In this document: piece after piece, positions 60,729-64,000 of the stretch
Layout of the letters: the number at the start of each line of letters is the position of its first letter
Position numbering within the stretch: the stretch's first letter is position 1
From: UBA8914 sp034002905
GTDB lineage: Bacteria > Pseudomonadota > Alphaproteobacteria > UBA9219
Assembly (NCBI GenBank): GCA_034002905.1
Contig: JAVEZQ010000005.1
Span: 1 to 64,000, forward strand
Reading direction: 5' to 3'
Length of the DNA: 64,000 nucleotides
Notes under the pieces: generated by a model
Databases searched by the model: none
The model's input: the letters and a program-made list of their open reading frames with translations, nothing else
What the model was told of the DNA's origin: nothing
Program-made: the position numbers and the translations under genes

Positions 60729-62549
60729 ATGTGCGGTATTGTCGGTATGATTGCCCAGCGTCCTGTTGTTGATATTCTGGTTGATGGGCTTAAGCGTCTT
60801 GAGTATCGCGGGTATGACAGCGCAGGTGTCGCGACACTTGTGAACGGACAGCTTGAAACGCGGCGCGCCGTCGGCAAGCTCAATGCGCTTGTTGAGAAGC
60901 TACAGCGCGAACCTTTAGGCGGCATGGTTGGCATTGGGCACACACGCTGGGCGACCCATGGCAAGCCAAGCGAGAATAACGCACATCCCCATTTTTCGTC
61001 GCAGGTCGCCGTTGTCCATAACGGTATTATTGAGAACTACAACGATCTTCGCAAAGAGCTGGAGGCCAACGGTCACGTCTTTAAATCTGAGACGGATACC
61101 GAAAGTATTGCGCATCTGATTACGGATTTCCTGAACAAAGGTCTGACACCTCAGGCTGCAACGGCGCAGGCGCTCAAGAAGCTTGAAGGGGCCTTTGCTT
61201 TGGCGATCATTTTCACCGGGCATAATGACCTGTTGATCGGTGCGCGGCGTGGCAGCCCGCTTGCGATTGGCTATGGCAGCCATGAAATGTATCTGGGCTC
61301 GGACGCTTTGGCGCTCGCGCCGCTGAGTAACCGCATCAGCTACCTAGAAGAAGGAGATTGGGCTGAACTTACGCTGGATGGCGCTGTCGTACACGACGAG
61401 AGTGGCGCAATTGTTGAACGCAAGGTTCATGAAACGGCCTTGTCCGGTGCCATGATCGGGAAGGGCGAATATCGTCACTTTATGCTCAAGGAAATCTTTG
61501 AACAGCCAACGGTCATTGGCGACACGATGAGTGCTATGATTGGGAATGATGACGAGATCATTTTGCCGCATTTGCCCTTTGAGTGGTCGGATATTTCGCG
61601 TCTGACACTTGTTGCCTGTGGTACGGCTTATTATGCTGGTTGTGTCGCGAAATATTGGTTTGAACAGCTGGCCAATCTGCCTGTCGAACTTGATATTGCC
61701 TCCGAGTTTCGCTACCGCCAATCACCGATGGCTGAAAATGGCGTGATGATCGTCATCTCACAATCCGGTGAAACGGCAGATACGCTCGCAGCCCTCAACT
61801 ACGCCAAGAAGCACGGACAAAAGATCATGGCGGTTGTGAATGTCCAGCACAGCACGATTGCGCGTCAGTCCGATTGTATGGTGCCGACTTTATGTGGCCC
61901 GGAAATATCGGTTGCTTCGACAAAAGGTTTTTCAACGCAGCTTACAGTTCTGCTTTGTCTGGCTATTGCCGCAGGGAAAGCCCGTGGCGTTCTTTCACAA
62001 GACAAGGTGCTAGAGCTTATTCAGGCCTTGCGCGAAGTTCCGGCCCGTATCAATGACGTCTTGCGTGAAGATCACAAGATACAGGAGCTGGCCCAGCAGA
62101 TTATGGATGCAAAGGATATGCTCTATCTGGGACGCGGATTGCTTTATCCGATCGCGCTTGAAGGAGCGTTAAAGATCAAAGAAATATCTTACATTCATGC
62201 GGAAGGCTACGCGGCGGGTGAGTTAAAGCATGGTCCCATAGCGCTTATCGATGATGCGATGCCTGTGGTTGTCATTTCTCCCTATGATGGCCTTTTTGAA
62301 AAAACAACGTCCAATGTTCAGGAAGTCGTGGCGCGTGGGGGCAAGGTGATCCTGTTTACGGACAAAAAAGGCAAGTCTCAGCTTGTGGCAAGCCCCTATT
62401 GGACAATGGAACTGCCGGATGTCCACCCGACCGTGATGCCAATCCTCTATGCGATTCCCGTTCAGTTGTTGGCCTATTACACGGCCTTGGCCAAGGGAAC
62501 GGATGTGGACCAACCCCGTAATTTGGCGAAAAGCGTGACCGTCGAGTGA
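60729..62549 (+). CDS. glmS: glutamine-fructose-6-phosphate aminotransferase
   Basis: A 606-residue enzyme making glucosamine 6-phosphate. The N-terminal Cys2 (MCGIVGMI) is the glutaminase nucleophile after Met removal; GHTRWATHGKPSENNAHPH and YDSAGVATL complete the glutaminase; the SIS domains have SQSGETADTLAAL and SVASTKGFSTQ; the end is PRNLAKSVTVE. GGAGAGG is eight bases before the start. It works ahead of GlmU (43.8 kb) to UDP-GlcNAc. No glmS ribozyme or sRNA seen upstream. Confidence 0.97.
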   Translation: MCGIVGMIAQRPVVDILVDGLKRLEYRGYDSAGVATLVNGQLETRRAVGKLNALVEKLQREPLGGMVGIGHTRWATHGKPSENNAHPHFSSQVAVVHNGIIENYNDLRKELEANGHVFKSETDTESIAHLITDFLNKGLTPQAATAQALKKLEGAFALAIIFTGHNDLLIGARRGSPLAIGYGSHEMYLGSDALALAPLSNRISYLEEGDWAELTLDGAVVHDESGAIVERKVHETALSGAMIGKGEYRHFMLKEIFEQPTVIGDTMSAMIGNDDEIILPHLPFEWSDISRLTLVACGTAYYAGCVAKYWFEQLANLPVELDIASEFRYRQSPMAENGVMIVISQSGETADTLAALNYAKKHGQKIMAVVNVQHSTIARQSDCMVPTLCGPEISVASTKGFSTQLTVLLCLAIAAGKARGVLSQDKVLELIQALREVPARINDVLREDHKIQELAQQIMDAKDMLYLGRGLLYPIALEGALKIKEISYIHAEGYAAGELKHGPIALIDDAMPVVVISPYDGLFEKTTSNVQEVVARGGKVILFTDKKGKSQLVASPYWTMELPDVHPTVMPILYAIPVQLLAYYTALAKGTDVDQPRNLAKSVTVE

Positions 62550-62627
62550 CAGTAAGGGCTTGAAATAACGGGGGGCGTGGAGAAACTATTTGTTTTGTTG
62601 CCACCCCTCTGTTAGGGTCTATTTGTT

Positions 62628-62714
62628 ATGACTAGCAAAACAGCCATCCTTTCAAGCAAAGCAAGCGTCTTCTGGCGCGGCTTTAGCTATGGTTTTGCTT
62701 ATTACTTCCGGTAA
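62628..62714 (+). CDS. aromatic-rich leader peptide (attenuator of the DAHP synthase gene)
   Basis: A 28-codon reading frame from ATG 62628 to TAA 62712-62714. Of its last 14 residues, eight are aromatic: Phe15, Trp16, Phe19, Tyr21, Phe23, Tyr25, Tyr26 and Phe27. The preceding half is ordinary. It ends 94 bases before a class II DAHP synthase gene, with a hairpin between them. This is the layout of pheL/trpL-type leader peptides whose ribosome stalling when aromatic aminoacyl-tRNA is short favours antitermination. No strong Shine-Dalgarno is visible (GGGT at about 12 bases), and no such peptide was assigned by length-based gene finding. Confidence 0.65.
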   Translation: MTSKTAILSSKASVFWRGFSYGFAYYFR

Positions 62715-62760
62715 GGCCGGAACATACACACTCACCCCACTCACAATTGAAAAAGTTTTT

Positions 62761-62778
62761 GGCCCTCTTAAGGGGGCT
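62761..62778 (+). terminator. putative attenuator hairpin before the DAHP synthase gene
   Basis: GCCCTC (62762-62767) and GGGGGC (62772-62777) pair around TTAA with one G-U pair, followed by a short TTT. A GGCC-containing segment just after the leader stop (62715-62720) could pair partly with it as an antiterminator. The T-run is weak, so it may act on transcription or translation. Confidence 0.4.
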
Positions 62779-62808
62779 TTAACCCAATAACGATATTGGA
62801 TCAGGCTC

Positions 62809-64000
62809 ATGTTACAGCACACAGAAAACACCGCATGGAACCCCGCGTCTTGGCGTATAAAAACCGCGCTTCAGCAGCCGGACTATCCCAATCCCGATGA
62901 GGTTCTCAAAGTTACCGAAATGCTTAAGGGTCAGCCGCCTCTGGTTTTTGCGGGCGAGGCGCGTCGGCTTAAGAAAGTCTTGGCCGCGGTCAGTGAGGGC
63001 AAGGCTTTTTTGCTCCAAGGTGGTGACTGTGCTGAGAGTTTTGCGGAGTTCAATGCGAAGAATATTCGCGATACTTTTCGTGTTTTGCTCCAGATGGCTG
63101 TCGTCCTCATGTTCGGTGGGGCGTTGCCTGTCGTCAAAGTGGGGCGCATGGCGGGACAATTTGCCAAACCGCGCTCTGATGGGATGGAAACGCAAGAGGG
63201 CATGAGCCTTCCCAGTTACCGCGGTGATATCATCAACGGTCTGGATTTTACGCCGGAGGCGCGCGTTCCTGATCCCCAGCGTATGATTCAGGCCTATCAT
63301 CAGGCCACATCAACGCATAATCTTCTGCGGGCCTTTGCGCAGGGGGGGTATGCGGATTTGCACAAGGTCCATTGCTGGAACCTTGATTTTGTAGCGGAAG
63401 GGCTACAGGCTGAACGCTATCGCGATGTGGCGACGCGCATCAGCGAGGCGCTCGACTTCATGCGAGCCTGCGGTATCGACGGCGAAACGACCCCGGCACT
63501 CAGTGAAACGGAGTTCTTTACCTCACATGAGGCCCTGTTGCTTCCTTACGAAGAGGGCCTAACGCGTGTCGATAGCACGACAGGCGACTGGTACGACGTT
63601 TCGGCCCATATGCTCTGGATCGGTGACCGCACCCGCAGTCCCGACGATGCGCATGTGGAGTTTCTGCGCGGAGTCCATAATCCGTTGGGCATTAAATGTG
63701 GTCCAAGTCTTAACCCTGACGATTTGATCCGGCTCATTGATGTGTTGAACCCGACGAATGAGGCGGGTCGCATCACCTTGATCGCTCGTATGGGAGCCGG
63801 AAAGATTGAGCAGGGGCTTCCCCCCTTGCTCCGCAAGGTGAAGGCTGAAGGGCGGTGTGTCGTTTGGTGTAGCGATCCGATGCATGGCAACACCGAAAAG
63901 ACCAGCAACAATTACAAAACTCGCAACTTTAATAAGGTTCTAAGTGAGGTTATTGGATTCTTTGACACCTGTCTGGCCGAAGGGGTCTGGCCCGGCGGCG
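62809..64000 (+). CDS. class II 3-deoxy-D-arabino-heptulosonate 7-phosphate (DAHP) synthase, partial
   Basis: The first 397 codons of a class II (plant/Mycobacterium-type) DAHP synthase, the first enzyme of the shikimate pathway, running off the right end. FLLQGGDCAESFAEF, PVVKVGRMAGQFAKPRS, LPSYRGDIINGL, GLHNPLGIK-like (GVHNPLGIKCGPS) and WCSDPMHGNT are class II signatures, including the metal and PEP sites. Class II enzymes are common in alphaproteobacteria. Upstream leader peptide suggests control by aromatic amino acids. Confidence 0.95.
   Translation, partial: MLQHTENTAWNPASWRIKTALQQPDYPNPDEVLKVTEMLKGQPPLVFAGEARRLKKVLAAVSEGKAFLLQGGDCAESFAEFNAKNIRDTFRVLLQMAVVLMFGGALPVVKVGRMAGQFAKPRSDGMETQEGMSLPSYRGDIINGLDFTPEARVPDPQRMIQAYHQATSTHNLLRAFAQGGYADLHKVHCWNLDFVAEGLQAERYRDVATRISEALDFMRACGIDGETTPALSETEFFTSHEALLLPYEEGLTRVDSTTGDWYDVSAHMLWIGDRTRSPDDAHVEFLRGVHNPLGIKCGPSLNPDDLIRLIDVLNPTNEAGRITLIARMGAGKIEQGLPPLLRKVKAEGRCVVWCSDPMHGNTEKTSNNYKTRNFNKVLSEVIGFFDTCLAEGVWPGG

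Noticed and set aside
1..64000. CRISPR arrays, insertion sequences, rRNA genes
   Set aside because: No spaced direct repeats, transposase signatures or rRNA segments were seen.

Overview
The window looks like chromosome of a member of the Alphaproteobacteria. Supporting signs are a phasin, a CpdR-like receiver, a MidA-type methyltransferase, DUF1150 and DUF4389 proteins, an EnvZ/OmpR-type pair, a class II DAHP synthase, rpsT next to dnaA, and a cluster of GANTC (CcrM-type) sites. I cannot place it below class; Rhodospirillales-like gene order is the closest match I recognise. Base composition is moderate by eye. The gene set points to a facultative anaerobe that makes ubiquinone, contains the O2-independent ubiquinone genes ubiT-ubiU-ubiV, has a class III ribonucleotide reductase, and matures [NiFe]-hydrogenases.

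Region by region. 1-5.4 kb is the end of an integrated mobile element: an ArdC-like antirestriction tail, an excisionase-like HTH protein, a tyrosine integrase, and then a lower-GC AAA ATPase / subtilisin-like protease pair of the anti-phage kind, stopping beside a tRNA-Val(CAC) that is the probable attachment site. 5.5-13.4 kb is core: an OmpR/EnvZ-type two-component pair, phasin, TetR, YbjN, UbiK, lgt-midA-pgeF-RDD and tRNA-Arg(TCT). 13.4-16 kb holds an unusual trpB-trpA pair and an orphan gene. 16-28 kb has uvrC, pgsA, sppA, pheA, hisN, an envelope-type group (HpnL-like flippase, PIG-L deacetylase, GT4 glycosyltransferase, a secreted alpha/beta-hydrolase that has lost its serine), a PfkB kinase and tRNA-Arg(ACG). 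28.3-32.6 kb is a hyp operon (B-F-C-D-E) with a HypF reduced to its Kae1-like domain.

32.6-41 kb holds galU, a CpdR-like receiver, a zinc-ribbon membrane protein, yebC, and the prs-rplY-pth-ychF housekeeping group interrupted by an opposite-strand HAD gene. 41-53 kb has rpsT, dnaA, a HAD phosphatase, glmU, DUF4389, dsbB, HNH nuclease, esterase, SIMPL-like protein, GST, DUF58/MoxR, cca and two small membrane proteins.

53-60.6 kb is an anaerobic module: a large Crp/Fnr-type regulator with a long helical N-terminal domain (NIT-like) and a cysteine-rich tail is divergent from ubiTUV across an FNR-type box, and nrdD-nrdG follow behind a perfect FNR box. The right end has glmS and the start of a class II DAHP synthase gene preceded by an aromatic-rich leader peptide, which implies attenuation control of the shikimate pathway. 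The most novel items are the regulator fusion, the aromatic leader peptide, the defence pair at the tRNA edge, the serine-less hydrolase with its glycan-gene neighbours, and the hexapeptide repeat in the phasin.
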